NCBI GenBank assembly: GCA_030433335.1
Contig: JAUILL010000009.1
Span: forward strand, 62,001 to 126,000
Reading direction: 5' to 3'
Origin: Alphaproteobacteria bacterium
GTDB taxonomy: Bacteria > Pseudomonadota > Alphaproteobacteria > Rhodobacterales > Rhodobacteraceae
DNA: 64,000 nucleotides
Shown: one piece after another, positions 45,447-54,733 of the stretch
Layout: each line of letters starts with the position of its first letter
Numbering within the stretch: the first letter of the stretch is position 1
Made by a program: the position numbers and the translations under genes
Notes under the pieces: model-generated
Seen by the model: only the letters and a program-made list of their open reading frames with translations
The model's database searches: none
What the model was told of the DNA's origin: nothing

Positions 45447-46778
45447 TTACCGCTGTAACGGAGACCACGCGGGGTCCGATCCGCCTGCGGGAATGCTGAC
45501 ACGCTTCAAATTGCGGCCCGAGATGTCCACGGAATACAGCGCCGCTGCACCGCTTTCGCCTTGGGTCTCACGGGTGAACATGATCACGCGGCCATTGGGC
45601 GACCAGGTCGGGCCTTCGTCCAGGAACGACGCGGTCAGCAAACGCTCTTCGCTGCCATCAACGCGCATCACGCCAATGTGGAAGCGGCCTTTGTTCTGCT
45701 TGGTAAATGCGATCATATCGCCACGGGGCGACCACACGGGGGTGCCATAACGCCCATCGCCAAAGCTGATGCGGGTCGGCTCACCGCCACTCGACGACAT
45801 AATGTACAGCTGCTGGCTGCCCGAACGGTCACTCTCGAACACGATCTTGCTGCCATCGGGGCTAAAGCTCGGCGCGGTCTCGATCGAGGGCGCACTGGTC
45901 AGACGGCCCCGCTGCCCCGACGCAAGGTTGAGCGAATAGAGGTCGGTATTGCCGCCCTCGGTCACCGAATAGACCACGGTGTTGCCATCAGGCCCGAAAC
46001 GAGGCGCAAAGCTCATGGTGCCAGGCTGATCCGCCAACGGACGACGGGTCGCGCTGCCCACGTCCATCACATAGATGCGGGGAAAGCCGCTTTCGTAGCT
46101 GGTGTACAGCACCCGATCACCCGTGGGCGAAAAGCGCGGCGCCAGCACGATGCTGCTGCTGTCGGTCAGGTAGTTCACGTTCGCGCCGTCGTAATCCATG
46201 ATCGCCAGACGCTTCTGGCGCTGGGCTTTGGGGCCCTGCTCGGACACAAACACCACGCGGCTGTCGAAATACGGGCCTTCGCCAGTGATGCGGCTATAGA
46301 CCTGATCGGCGACCTTGTGCGCCATGCGGCGCCAACCATCGGTGGTGCCCGCAAATTGCAGCCCCTCGCCCATCTCGCCGTTGCTGAACACGTCATGCAG
46401 ACGGAACTTCACGATCAGACGTCCGCTCGCATCCGTGGACACCGCGCCCGTCACCAGCGCCTGTGCGTTCACGGCCTTCCAATCGGCATACTGCACGGGG
46501 GCCGAGAAGTTGCTGATCGTGCTGATATGCGCCTCGCGGGGGATTTCACGGAACAGGCCCGTGCCCACCAGATCAGCGGCGATCACGCGGGTCAGCTGCG
46601 CGGCCATATCCTGCGCGCCTGCGGTTTCCGCCACGAATTGCGGGACCGCGATCGGCATCGGTTCGATCACACCCTGGGTAATATCGATCCGGAGCGGCCC
46701 GCCCTGCGCCAGAACAGGCGCAGAGGTGCCAGCGACCAGAGCAAGTGCCAGAGCGAGGGCGTGTGCAAAGGGTTTCAT
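45447..46778 (-). CDS. tolB: Tol-Pal system periplasmic protein TolB
   Basis: TolB is a periplasmic adaptor binding Pal through its beta-propeller. The 443-residue protein has a signal peptide ([25 protein letters not shown]), an alpha/beta N-terminal domain (about 30-165) and a propeller with repeated segments such as [12 protein letters not shown] and [16 protein letters not shown]. The second of two adjacent ATG codons (46778) has the better spacing from GGAG and is used; 46781 is the alternative. Position after tolA is usual. Confidence 0.96.
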   Translation of the reverse strand: MKPFAHALALALALVAGTSAPVLAQGGPLRIDITQGVIEPMPIAVPQFVAETAGAQDMAAQLTRVIAADLVGTGLFREIPREAHISTISNFSAPVQYADWKAVNAQALVTGAVSTDASGRLIVKFRLHDVFSNGEMGEGLQFAGTTDGWRRMAHKVADQVYSRITGEGPYFDSRVVFVSEQGPKAQRQKRLAIMDYDGANVNYLTDSSSIVLAPRFSPTGDRVLYTSYESGFPRIYVMDVGSATRRPLADQPGTMSFAPRFGPDGNTVVYSVTEGGNTDLYSLNLASGQRGRLTSAPSIETAPSFSPDGSKIVFESDRSGSQQLYIMSSSGGEPTRISFGDGRYGTPVWSPRGDMIAFTKQNKGRFHIGVMRVDGSEERLLTASFLDEGPTWSPNGRVIMFTRETQGESGAAALYSVDISGRNLKRVSIPAGGSDPAWSPLQR

Positions 46779-46825
46779 CATTACTCCATCCTCACGTTCG
46801 GTGAGTCTCTGTTCCTTGGTTGACA

Positions 46826-47938
46826 CTAACGCAATCTCATCTGCGAAGGATCAAAAGTCATTTCGATCTGTTTCCACTGCTCGTATTTATCGGACGGCAG
46901 CGGATATCCTTGGCGTTGGCAGCGCAAAATGGCGCGGCGCGCGGCCTGATAGGCGGTCTCGACGGCGGGACCTTCGCCCCCGGACGCGGACACAAGGTTG
47001 ATACTTCCCTGATCCACAGTCCCATCGGGGTTCATATTCATGCCCACCACGACCGTCACGTTAGCCGCCTGCGATCCCACGTCCACAACCCAGCATTGCT
47101 GGACCGACACGCGCAGACCTTCACGCTCTCCGGCGCTCAGGGGCGGGGCGGCACTACGGCTTGGCGCAGGCTCGCTGGTCGCGCCGCCCAAAGCTTCAGC
47201 CAAAGCGCCCTCCAGCGCGCCAGCCAACGGATCGGCGGGCGGCGTCGGTTTGGGCTCTTCCTTGGCCGGCTCCTCTTTGGCCGGTTCCTCGGCCTCGGCG
47301 GTTTCGACCGGCGGAGGCGTCGGACGGTTCGGGCGCATCATCGGGCGCAAGGACTTGTCCATCGACGACGCGGGCTTCTCGGCCTCTGTCACGATTTCCG
47401 TGGTCGCAGCTTCGGGCGCGGCGGCCTTCTGTTCTTCTTGCACGGGCGCCTCGGCAGGCACCTCGGGATCAGCCGCGTCCTGACGTTCTGGCGCAACCTC
47501 GACATCCTCGGGCGGAGCCTCAACCGGCTCGGGGGCGACGCGGGGCGCAGCCTCTGGCGTCGGGGTATCGCTCGGCGGCGCGTCGGGGGCTTCTGCCGCG
47601 ACCTCGGGGATCACAGGCTCGGGCTCCGGCGCGGGGGCCGGTTCGGGTTCAGGCTCCGGTTCCGGCTCGGGCGTCGGCGGCGTCACAGGCAGTTCGGGCG
47701 GGCGCAGCGCCTGCTCTAGGTCCTGAGGCGTCTCGGCCTCTGTCGGCTGGGGCACGACCTCTTCTGCGTCCTCGGCGGTCTGCGGCGCGGTCAGCGCGGC
47801 AAACTCCTCGGCCGAGATCAGCGAGACGTCGGTGGCGTTATCAATGGGCAAAGGCTCTGACTTGAAGGCGCCCCCAAAGATCGCCCACAGCAGAAGCACT
47901 GTATGCCCAACGCCAGAGATATAGGTGCCGGTCTTCAC
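46826..47938 (-). CDS. tolA: TolA, Tol-Pal energy-transducing protein
   Basis: TolA spans from the TolQR motor in the inner membrane to Pal and TolB. The 370-residue protein has one N-terminal membrane segment (about 8-25), a long Pro/Glu-rich, Ala-rich middle with [19 protein letters not shown] and [11 protein letters not shown] blocks, and a C-terminal TonB/TolA-like domain (about 265-365, VQQCWVVD and [13 protein letters not shown]). The Pro/Glu middle replaces the Ala/Lys helix seen in E. coli, as in other alphaproteobacteria. Start is GTG 47938. Confidence 0.92.
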   Translation of the reverse strand: MKTGTYISGVGHTVLLLWAIFGGAFKSEPLPIDNATDVSLISAEEFAALTAPQTAEDAEEVVPQPTEAETPQDLEQALRPPELPVTPPTPEPEPEPEPEPAPAPEPEPVIPEVAAEAPDAPPSDTPTPEAAPRVAPEPVEAPPEDVEVAPERQDAADPEVPAEAPVQEEQKAAAPEAATTEIVTEAEKPASSMDKSLRPMMRPNRPTPPPVETAEAEEPAKEEPAKEEPKPTPPADPLAGALEGALAEALGGATSEPAPSRSAAPPLSAGEREGLRVSVQQCWVVDVGSQAANVTVVVGMNMNPDGTVDQGSINLVSASGGEGPAVETAYQAARRAILRCQRQGYPLPSDKYEQWKQIEMTFDPSQMRLR

Positions 47939-47947
47939 CGCTCGCCC

Positions 47948-48415
47948 CTAGTTCCCAGAACCTGTGAGGCGCGAGCCGCCTGTGTCGGTCACCAGACCGA
48001 TATCGGGGAAGCCCCCTGCACTCAGCGCACCCATCACCGTCATCACATCCGAATACGGGACGTTACCATCGGCCCGCAAAAATACCTTGGTGCTCTGCCG
48101 CTCTGCGCCAATGGCCTGCAGACGGGACACCAGTTCTTCCATCGCCACATCGGTCTTCATGATCATCACGCGGCCATCGCCGGTCATGGTCACGGTCAGC
48201 GGCTCTTCCTGATCCGAAGACAGCGCCCCCGCCGCCGATTTCGGCAGCTCAACGGGGACACCCACGGTCATCAGCGGCGCCGAGACCATAAAGATGATCA
48301 AGAGCACCAGCATCACGTCCACAAAGGGCGTGACGTTGATTTCGGCCATCGGTTGCGCCCGATTGCGGCGACGGCCGCCGGACGCTCTGGTCTTTTTGAT
48401 GACACCCGCACCCAT
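47948..48415 (-). CDS. tolR: TolR, Tol-Pal motor protein
   Basis: TolR belongs to the ExbD family and forms with TolQ the proton-driven motor. The 155-residue protein has a basic cytoplasmic N-terminus (KKTRASGGRRRNRAQ), one membrane helix (about 25-45) with the conserved proton-pathway Asp in INVTPFVDVMLVLLIIFM, and a periplasmic domain with the ending SDVMTVMGALSAGGF. It starts 3 bases after tolQ ends and ends 9 bases before tolA. Confidence 0.95.
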   Translation of the reverse strand: MGAGVIKKTRASGGRRRNRAQPMAEINVTPFVDVMLVLLIIFMVSAPLMTVGVPVELPKSAAGALSSDQEEPLTVTMTGDGRVMIMKTDVAMEELVSRLQAIGAERQSTKVFLRADGNVPYSDVMTVMGALSAGGFPDIGLVTDTGGSRLTGSGN

Positions 48416-48418
48416 GGA

Positions 48419-49114
48419 TCAGCTGTCCAGCTGGCGCGACAGGATGGTCGAGAATTCGTCGGCGAATGCCTCGTACCCACCCAGAATTTTGTCCGAAATG
48501 GTGCTGAGCTGGTTGTAGAACACGACCGCAGGGATCGCGGCCAGCAGACCCAGCGCGGTCGCAAGCAGCGCCTCGGCAATACCGGGGGCCACAACCGCGA
48601 GCGAGGTGTTCTGCTGCTCTGCAATCTCGATAAAGGCGTTCATGATACCGACCACGGTGCCGAACAGACCCACAAACGGGGTCACCGACCCGATGGTCGC
48701 CAGATAGCCCAGCTGCCCCTGCAGATCATCGGCCTCGCGGGCAATCGCCACGTTCATGCTGCGCTCGATGCGCGCTTGGGCGTTGGGGATCAGATGGCCC
48801 TCGGCGTCATGGCTGCGGCGCCACTCGGTCATGGCCGCGGCAAAGATCCGTTCTTGCCGCCCGTCCGGGTCAGGCCCAAGATTGTCGAACAATTCGTCCA
48901 GCGGCTCGCCCGACCAGAACGCATCGTCAAAGATCGCGGATTCGCGCTTGGCTTTCCGGTAGGTGATGTACTTCTGGATGATGATCGACCACGCCCACAC
49001 CGAGGATGCGATCAACAGGATCATCACGATTTTGACGACGAATGTCGCGCGTGCAAAAAGGGCCCAAAAAGAGAAATCAATCTCCTGCGCCACTGCGAGG
49101 GTCGTTGCGTCCAT
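48419..49114 (-). CDS. tolQ: TolQ, Tol-Pal motor stator
   Basis: TolQ belongs to the MotA/TolQ/ExbB proton channel family. The 231-residue protein has three membrane segments (about 12-40, 130-155 and 165-190), with the conserved GLFGTVVGIMNAF segment and GIAEALLATALGLLAAIPAV. The cytoplasmic loop has KAKRESAIFDDAFWSG. It opens the tolQRAB-pal-cpoB-tilS run, with ybgC 120 bases upstream. No ribosome binding oddity. Confidence 0.95.
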   Translation of the reverse strand: MDATTLAVAQEIDFSFWALFARATFVVKIVMILLIASSVWAWSIIIQKYITYRKAKRESAIFDDAFWSGEPLDELFDNLGPDPDGRQERIFAAAMTEWRRSHDAEGHLIPNAQARIERSMNVAIAREADDLQGQLGYLATIGSVTPFVGLFGTVVGIMNAFIEIAEQQNTSLAVVAPGIAEALLATALGLLAAIPAVVFYNQLSTISDKILGGYEAFADEFSTILSRQLDS

Positions 49115-49234
49115 ATGCCTGCTCTTGCCTTCAGATCCGCACTTTTCAATGCGCGGTTAGTTTCGCAGCAAAATACAGAGTTTTGGAGAGGCTTGCCAAC
49201 ACAAGCGCGTCAACAAGCCGTAATAGTGCCTTTT

Positions 49235-49624
49235 TTAATGCAGAAGCAGGCGAATACTCGCCGGAAGCCGCGCCGGATGGCCCGTTTCGGACAGGGCGAC
49301 CACGGTGACTTGTGCGGCAAATAACACTTCCTCGCCGCGCTTGACCTCTTGGTGCAGAATAATACGAGCGCCAGTGACCGCCTCTAGGGTCGTTTCTACC
49401 ACCAAATCGTCATCGAAACGTGCAGGTGACAGGTAATCGGCCTCAACACGCCGCACTGCAAAAACGATTCCCTCTGATTCCTTCAGGGCCTTCTGGTCCA
49501 CCCCCAGCCCGCGCACCCACTCGGTCCGTGCCCGTTCGATGAATTTCAGATAGTTGGCATAGTAAACAATACCCGCCAGATCGGTGTCTTCGTAATAGAC
49601 CCGCAGAGAAAACCGGTGCGTCAT
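49235..49624 (-). CDS. ybgC: YbgC family acyl-CoA thioesterase
   Basis: The 129-residue protein is a hotdog thioesterase of the YbgC/Tol-Pal group, acting on short acyl-CoA esters and linked to envelope phospholipid work. The active site motif is in YEDTDLAGIVYYANYLKF near residues 11-28, with Asp15. It is the first gene of the Tol-Pal run, separated from tolQ by 120 bases that hold a weak hairpin. Family and context agree. Confidence 0.94.
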   Translation of the reverse strand: MTHRFSLRVYYEDTDLAGIVYYANYLKFIERARTEWVRGLGVDQKALKESEGIVFAVRRVEADYLSPARFDDDLVVETTLEAVTGARIILHQEVKRGEEVLFAAQVTVVALSETGHPARLPASIRLLLH

Positions 49625-49701
49625 GAAAGAGCCTCTTGCTGAACAGGTGCGACCCTAAGGCCGCCCCACAGCACGGGCAACCCACAACGCCCGCTTACGC
49701 A

Positions 49702-50331
49702 TCAGTCCGGCGCGTAGAGCCCCACCCGTGCCGACAGACGCAGCGCATGGCTCGGGTCCTGCGCCATCACCGGCATCACCGGATCATAGGCCGCCTTGAT
49801 CAGCCCCGCGAAATCCGGCCGCAAGATCGTATGATCCCCCGCCACGGCCAGGGGGCTGCGCTCGCGGAACGCCTCGTCCGACCACAAGAGCATGGTCTGT
49901 ACGATCTGGCTCAGGGCCAACGTCTCTGCGGGCACCTTGGACAGCTCCTTGTCCATCCGCAAAAACACAAAGGCCGCGCGGATCGCCCCGTCCTTATCAA
50001 AACGGAAGAACCGGTACTGGTTGGCCTCTGCCGCCTCCAGCCGCCCGACCAGCGGCCCAAGATCGGGCACCAACTGCTCCATATGGGGCACCTCGGTCAG
50101 CTCCTTCCACTCGCGGAAAAAGAACACCATCAGGTTCGAGCCCAGCTCCGGATCGGTCTCGGCCAACTGATGCCCCGCCAAAGCGACCACAGCCTCAAGC
50201 GCCCCCTTGACCACCTGCAACGTCGACTCTTCGACCCCGAACACCACCGGCGCAATCGGACGTCCCCAGCGGGCAAACAGATACTCACCACTGCTGCGGG
50301 TAAAAAGAGCTTCGACCTCTTCAGGCGCCAT
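49702..50331 (-). CDS. Uncharacterised soluble protein
   Basis: The 209-residue product starts at ATG 50331, with GGAGG six bases upstream. It has no signal peptide and no membrane segment. I recognise no family. It is mildly acidic with hydrophobic strands and segments such as FARWGRPIAPVVFGVEESTLQ, FFFREWKELTEVPHME and FRFDKDGAIRAAFVFLRMD. The first 30 residues contain VEALFTRSSGEYLF. Its upstream region is shared with the divergent sulfotransferase-like gene, and downstream lies ybgC (77 bases). No function is assigned. Confidence 0.75.
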   Translation of the reverse strand: MAPEEVEALFTRSSGEYLFARWGRPIAPVVFGVEESTLQVVKGALEAVVALAGHQLAETDPELGSNLMVFFFREWKELTEVPHMEQLVPDLGPLVGRLEAAEANQYRFFRFDKDGAIRAAFVFLRMDKELSKVPAETLALSQIVQTMLLWSDEAFRERSPLAVAGDHTILRPDFAGLIKAAYDPVMPVMAQDPSHALRLSARVGLYAPD

Positions 50332-50537
50332 GGCATCCTCCAAACTTGAATACGCCCAACCATTACGCGACCCCCGACCGAATTTCCAGCAAACCCGCCT
50401 GCTCTTTCTTGGCCCAAATACCCATCGGGCCGCAGGCCGTGCGCGCGGCACGCGCGCAACACCACCGGCACAACCGGTCAGACAGCTTGACAAGTCCCCG
50501 CCCCCACAGACAACCATAAGAAAACACGGATGAATTG

Positions 50538-51179
50538 ATGCTGGTCTTTCTGAAACACAATCTGGTTTTCTTCGCCGTCCCAAAGACCGGCACGACCTCT
50601 TACCAAGCCGCGCTCAAGGGCAAGGCCGACATCATCATGCGCGGCGCCCCCGCAGTGAAGCACCTGAACATGCGCAAGTACGAGCGCAGCTTCGGCCCCT
50701 TCCTCAACAAAGCCTTCGACCTCGTGCCCGAACGGATGGCCGTCATGCGCGAGCCCCTCGACCTGATGCGCAGCTGGTACAAATACCGCTCGCGGCTCAA
50801 ATCCGATGACAAGAACTCCACCGCGAACATGAGCTTCGAGCAATTCGTCGAACTGTCTCTGCAGGTCAAACCGCCCTCTGTCGCCGCTGTGGGCACCCAG
50901 ATGAACTTCCTCGCGGGCAAATCCGGCAAGAACGGGATGCACCACCTCTTTGCGATCGAGCATGCGGAACTCCTGAACGAATTCCTCGCCAACATCTTTG
51001 AAGAGCAGCCGAAAATCCCGCGCAAGAACGTCTCGCCCAAGGCCCCGACCCCGATCTCGGACGAACTGGCCCTGCGCTTCCGGCAGGAGCGTGCGGATGA
51101 ATATGCGCTCTATGATGCGGTGATCGCCTCGGGCGGATATCTGAACACCCCCCAAGAAGACACCGAATCGGACGCCTGA
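50538..51179 (+). CDS. Sulfotransferase-like protein
   Basis: The 213-residue protein has the PAPS-binding loop PKTGTTS at 15-21, at the end of the first beta strand (FLKHNLVFFAV), and a second conserved region VMREPLDLMRSWYKY (about 69-83), in line with the 3'-phosphosulfate motif of the sulfotransferase fold. It is short for the family (usual 250-350), so acceptor specificity is unclear. It starts at ATG 50538 and is divergent from the unknown gene at 49702; the intergenic gap is 206 bases. The role, such as modification of a surface polymer or small molecule, is unknown. Confidence 0.72.
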   Translation: MLVFLKHNLVFFAVPKTGTTSYQAALKGKADIIMRGAPAVKHLNMRKYERSFGPFLNKAFDLVPERMAVMREPLDLMRSWYKYRSRLKSDDKNSTANMSFEQFVELSLQVKPPSVAAVGTQMNFLAGKSGKNGMHHLFAIEHAELLNEFLANIFEEQPKIPRKNVSPKAPTPISDELALRFRQERADEYALYDAVIASGGYLNTPQEDTESDA

Positions 51180-51302
51180 GCGCGGGCGCAAAAACCGCGC
51201 CCGACCCCGCAAAACAGGGCGATTTTGCGCAATCCCTGCCGGATTCCGCCCCATACGCCCTTTTCTTACAGACCGAATTCGACTATACGCCCGCGAACGG
51301 AA

Positions 51303-51338
51303 CGTCCCGCAGCCCACCAGCGCGGGACGCTTCGTTTT
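51303..51338 (+). promoter_or_regulatory. Hairpin in the rplY leader
   Basis: A perfect 8-bp stem (CGTCCCGC / GCGGGACG) with an 11-base loop is followed by CTTCGTTTT, which looks like a terminator, yet it stands 74 bases before the rplY start, downstream of a plausible -10 (TATACG at 51284). It may attenuate rplY or mark a leader structure. Confidence 0.5.
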
Positions 51339-51411
51339 GAGGCCGGCGCGAACCGGCCATTGACCGGGCATACACCCTTGGAGGATGCCCACAATTTTTG
51401 GAGATTAAATC

Positions 51412-52026
51412 ATGGCACGTGAAGTCCTTGATTTCGAAGCACAAGTGCGCACGGGGACAGGCAAGGGGGCCGCTCGTCAAGCTCGTCGCGAGAACCTCGT
51501 TCCTGGTATTGTTTACGGTGGTGGCGCTGATCCCCTGCCGATCAACATCCCCTTCAACAAGCTTTTCAAAGCTCTGAAGAACGGCCGCTTCCTGTCGCAG
51601 CTGTGGAACCTGAAAGTCGAAGGCCAGGAAGACGTTCGCGTCATCTGCCGCAGCGTCCAGCGTGACGTTGTGAAAGACCTGCCCACCCACGTTGACTTCA
51701 TGCGTCTGCGTCGCACCTCGCGCGTGAACCTGTTCATCCACGTTGAGTTCATCAACGAAGAGCAGTGCCCCGGCATCAAAAAGGGCGGCGTTCTGACCGT
51801 TGTCCGTGCTGACGTTGAACTGAACGTTCTGGCTGGCGACATCCCCGAGAAGCTGACCGTTGACCTGGCAGGCCGCCAGATCGGCGACGTGATCCACATC
51901 TCGGACATCACCCTGCCCGAAGGCACCACCCCGGTCATCACCGGTCGTGACTTCGTGATCGCGAACATCTCGGCGCCCGCTGGTCTGGTGTCGGAAGATG
52001 AAGAAGAAGAAGGCGGCGAAGAGTAA
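51412..52026 (+). CDS. rplY: 50S ribosomal protein L25, CTC form
   Basis: L25 binds 5S rRNA in the large subunit. The 204-residue protein is the two-domain CTC/TL5 form: an N-terminal L25 domain (about 1-95) and a C-terminal TL5-like domain (about 100-185), with an acidic tail [19 protein letters not shown] precedes the ATG. It lies directly upstream of the ABM gene (opposite strand) and near pth; an rplY-pth neighbourhood is common in alphaproteobacteria. Confidence 0.95.
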   Translation: MAREVLDFEAQVRTGTGKGAARQARRENLVPGIVYGGGADPLPINIPFNKLFKALKNGRFLSQLWNLKVEGQEDVRVICRSVQRDVVKDLPTHVDFMRLRRTSRVNLFIHVEFINEEQCPGIKKGGVLTVVRADVELNVLAGDIPEKLTVDLAGRQIGDVIHISDITLPEGTTPVITGRDFVIANISAPAGLVSEDEEEEGGEE

Positions 52027-52056
52027 TCTTCCCCTTCTATCCTCGGATACGGAAAG

Positions 52057-52080
52057 CGGAGCCTTCGGGCTCCGTTTTTT
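52057..52080 (+). terminator. rplY terminator
   Basis: CGGAGCC and GGCTCCG arms around a TTCG loop, then six T, 31 bases past the rplY stop. Confidence 0.9.
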
Positions 52081-52092
52081 GTTATCTGCGGA

Positions 52093-52404
52093 TCACTCGA
52101 CCGACTGGACGGTCTCGAAAATCTCCAGCTCGGGCGGGCCCATATACATGTCCTTGTTGCTGCCCGCGCCCTTGTGGGCCATGCGGAACGCCTCGGACTT
52201 GGTCCACGCCACGAAAGATGCCTCATCCGCCCATGCGGTGTGCGAGGCATACAGGACATAGTCCTCGGCCTCTGGCCCCTTCATCAGGTTGAATGATTTG
52301 AACCCGGGAACGGTGTTCAGATGGCTGTCGCGGCTGCGCCAGACCTCTTCGAACGCGTCTTCGGATCCCTTTTTGACTTTGAACCGGTTCATCGTGAGGT
52401 ACAT
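52093..52404 (-). CDS. Antibiotic biosynthesis monooxygenase (HmoA-like) domain protein
   Basis: The 103-residue protein is a single ABM ferredoxin-like domain of the kind found in small monooxygenases and in heme-degrading HmoA/IsdG proteins. MNRFKVKKGSEDAFEEVW is the first strand-helix and FKSFNLMKGPEAEDYVLYASHTAWADEASFVAW is the typical core. The heme-oxygenase residues cannot be decided here, so neither monooxygenase nor heme-degrading function is proven. GGAGGGG precedes the ATG at 52404. It is a single gene. Confidence 0.8.
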   Translation of the reverse strand: MYLTMNRFKVKKGSEDAFEEVWRSRDSHLNTVPGFKSFNLMKGPEAEDYVLYASHTAWADEASFVAWTKSEAFRMAHKGAGSNKDMYMGPPELEIFETVQSVE

Positions 52405-52504
52405 CAGCCCCTCCTTTACGTCTTTGTCATTGCGGCAAGGGTGGCGAAGGCTGCCCTGACTTGGCATATATGCCCTCGCAGCCCATCAGCAAGGAAGGTT
52501 CCAG

Positions 52505-53215
52505 ATGCTCCTCTTCGTCGGTCTTGGAAATCCAGGTGCGAAATACGCAGGCAACCGGCACAATATCGGCTTCATGGCACTGGACCAGATCGCCGCCGAT
52601 CACGGCTTCCCCCCGTGGAAGTCGCGCTTCAACGGCCAAGTGACCGAGGGCCGCTTTGGCTCTGAACGCGCGATCCTGCTCAAGCCTGAGACCTTCATGA
52701 ACCTGTCCGGCCAGTCCGTGGGCGAGGCAATGCGTTACTACAAGCTAGAGCCGCAGGACGTGATCGTCTTTCACGACGAACTCGACCTTGCCCCCGGCAA
52801 GCTGCGCGTCAAACAGGGCGGCGGCCATGCGGGTCACAACGGTCTGCGCTCGATTCACCAGCACATCGGGGCCGAATATGGCCGCGTCCGTCTGGGTATC
52901 GGTCACCCCGGCCACAAGGACAAAGTCGCCTCTTACGTACTGAATGATTTCGCCAAGGCCGAACAAGGCTGGCTCGACGACATGATGCGCGGCATCTCGG
53001 ACGGGGCCCCTGCCCTGGCCCGCGGCGACAACTCCAAATTCCAGAACGCGGTCGCCCTGCGTGTGAACCCGCCACGCAATGGCAGCACCGGCGGCGATCC
53101 GGCGAAAAAGCCCAAGGCCAAGCCCGAACCCAAGCCCGCCGCCGCGCCCGAACCGCAGGCCCCTGCCGAAGACACGCGCACGCCCCTGCAAAAGCTGGCC
53201 GACAAGTTCCGCTAG
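52505..53215 (+). CDS. pth: Peptidyl-tRNA hydrolase
   Basis: Pth recycles peptidyl-tRNA that has dropped off ribosomes. The 236-residue protein keeps the active-site residues Asn10, His19 and Asp93 or nearby (GLGNPG, GNRHNIGF, FHDELDL). Beyond about residue 190 it has a Lys/Pro/Ala-rich tail (AKKPKAKPEPKPAAAPEP) of 35-45 residues absent from E. coli. AAGGTTCCAG precedes the ATG. It follows rplY with the small ABM gene between. Confidence 0.96.
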   Translation: MLLFVGLGNPGAKYAGNRHNIGFMALDQIAADHGFPPWKSRFNGQVTEGRFGSERAILLKPETFMNLSGQSVGEAMRYYKLEPQDVIVFHDELDLAPGKLRVKQGGGHAGHNGLRSIHQHIGAEYGRVRLGIGHPGHKDKVASYVLNDFAKAEQGWLDDMMRGISDGAPALARGDNSKFQNAVALRVNPPRNGSTGGDPAKKPKAKPEPKPAAAPEPQAPAEDTRTPLQKLADKFR

Positions 53216-53274
53216 GGCTGGTCAGCCGCCCGCGCTGGGCTATCCTACCAAAGACATTCAGAAAGGCAGAGCAG

Positions 53275-53646
53275 ATGGAAAAGGAACCTTCCCTCAACGT
53301 GAACGGCGGCCCCTTGCGTCCCTGCTCCACTGACCCGATGACCGGTTTCTTCCGCGACGGGTCGTGCAATACCTGCTGGCAGGACCAAGGCAGCCACACG
53401 GTCTGCGCCGTCATGACCGCCGAATTCCTCGCGTTTTCGAAATATGTGGGGAACGACCTGTCGACACCGCGGCTGGAGTTCGGCTTCACCGGTCTGAAAC
53501 CCGGCGACAAATGGTGCCTCTGCGCCAGCCGCTTCCTGCAAGCCCATGACGAAGGCTGCGCCCCTCAGGTTGATCTCGAGGCCACACACCAGCGCGCCCT
53601 CGACATCATCCCGCTCGAAGTGCTCGAGACTTACTCCGCCGCCTGA
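53275..53646 (+). CDS. DUF2237 family protein
   Basis: The 123-residue protein is a DUF2237 member, a small family with invariant Cys and Gly residues of unknown function. Cysteines lie in PLRPCSTDP, SCNTCWQDQG, VCAVMTAEF, WCLCASRF and EGCAPQ, and the ending IPLEVLETYS is typical. There is no signal peptide. GCAGAG precedes the ATG. It follows pth by 59 bases, likely in one operon. Its 3' end overlaps the LuxR-type gene by 16 bases. No function is assigned. Confidence 0.85.
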   Translation: MEKEPSLNVNGGPLRPCSTDPMTGFFRDGSCNTCWQDQGSHTVCAVMTAEFLAFSKYVGNDLSTPRLEFGFTGLKPGDKWCLCASRFLQAHDEGCAPQVDLEATHQRALDIIPLEVLETYSAA

Positions 53647-54170
53647 CGGAACGGACTGGGCTGGGAGTCGTCCATCAAGAGGTCCTCGATAATCACGCTC
53701 ATCAACTGCGCACGGCCGGACACACTGGCCTTGCGATAAATGGCGGCGGTCTGCGCCTTGACCGTCCCCTCCGACGTGCTGCGCATCCCCGCGATCTCGG
53801 CGGTGGACAGCCCCTTGAAGGCAAACAGCGCCACATCCCGCTCGGCCGGTGTCAGCCCCCAGTCGGCAAAGCGCGCCTCGAGCAGATCCAGAAACTCGCG
53901 CGATGCGGCCCGCAGACGATCTTCGGCCCGTTTCGCCCGCAAAGCCGTGGTCCGCAACACGATCCCCCCCAGGACGATCCCCAGAAAAAGGCCCACAGCG
54001 GCTCCGATTTCGACCAGTTCAAACAGGCTCCACGGAACCAGATTGAACGGCAACTCGAAGACGGAAATCACGATCTCCCAGATAAAGATCAGCGCACAGA
54101 AGGCCTGCAGCGCGATAACCGAGACCATGGCCGCCTGTTCGAAGCGCGTCTTGTTGGAATGCTCTGTCAT
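53631..54170 (-). CDS. Membrane-anchored LuxR-type HTH regulator
   Basis: The 179-residue protein has two N-terminal membrane segments (about 13-35 and 54-74), a short charged linker (TALRAKRAEDRLRAASRE), and a C-terminal LuxR/GerE helix-turn-helix (about 105-165, LTPAERDVALFAFKGLSTAEIAGM and SEGTVKAQTAAIYRKASVSGR). It is a one-component regulator held at the inner membrane without a recognised sensor domain. It overlaps the PepSY-like gene upstream by 4 bases, so both are co-translated. Signal sensing through the membrane segments is inferred. Confidence 0.85.
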   Translation of the reverse strand: MTEHSNKTRFEQAAMVSVIALQAFCALIFIWEIVISVFELPFNLVPWSLFELVEIGAAVGLFLGIVLGGIVLRTTALRAKRAEDRLRAASREFLDLLEARFADWGLTPAERDVALFAFKGLSTAEIAGMRSTSEGTVKAQTAAIYRKASVSGRAQLMSVIIEDLLMDDSQPSPFRQAAE

Positions 54171-54625
54171 CGCCGGCCTCCGCGGTCTTTGCCCTTGTCA
54201 TGCCCTTTGTCATGGGACCCACCGTCATGGCCCCTGTCGTCGCCCCCGTCAGAGCGATCATTGTCTTTGTCGCCCTTGGGCTCCGGATTATGGGATTTCT
54301 CTGGCGCTTCGGTGGTTTGGGCTGCTGGCGCCTCGACCGTCGTTGCCGTCTTGGTCCGCTCAGAGCTCTCGGTGCCCTCGTCCTTCTGCACCACATGATC
54401 ACGCAGAACCGCGCCGTTTGTCGGCAGCACGACGATCTCTCTGGTGCCCGCATCACCGACGGCCACAAAACGCAGCCGCCCCAGCAACGTGCGCGAGACA
54501 TGAATTTCCGAATAGCCCTCTGCGGCGAGTTCCGCGATGACGTCGTCCTTGACGGACTGCGCCTGCACCCCGGCAGGCAACGCCGTACTCAGGCAAAGAA
54601 ACAACAGGGTCGGCAGCTTCTGCAT
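54167..54625 (-). CDS. Secreted PepSY-like protein with His/Asp-rich tail
   Basis: The 152-residue precursor has a signal peptide (MQKLPTLLFLCLSTALPAGVQA), then a PepSY-like domain (about 25-80, VIAELAAEGYSEIHVSRTLLGRLRFVAVG and REIVVLPTNGAVLRD). A charged tail rich in Asp, Gly, His and Lys (DNDRSDGGDDRGHDGG onward) ends it. The tail could bind metal ions. Start ATG 54625 is used; the next base triplet TTG is also possible. It overlaps the LuxR-type regulator and lies downstream of the TDDT repeat gene. Confidence 0.8.
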   Translation of the reverse strand: MQKLPTLLFLCLSTALPAGVQAQSVKDDVIAELAAEGYSEIHVSRTLLGRLRFVAVGDAGTREIVVLPTNGAVLRDHVVQKDEGTESSERTKTATTVEAPAAQTTEAPEKSHNPEPKGDKDNDRSDGGDDRGHDGGSHDKGHDKGKDRGGRR

Positions 54626-54733
54626 CAAGGATCAGTCCCGTAAAATGGCCGAGACCCCCTGCGCGCTGGACGCAGGGAGCCCGAGATTTAGATGCCTGCC
54701 CCAAAAGGTCACAGGCACTGGTTCACCGCGGCT

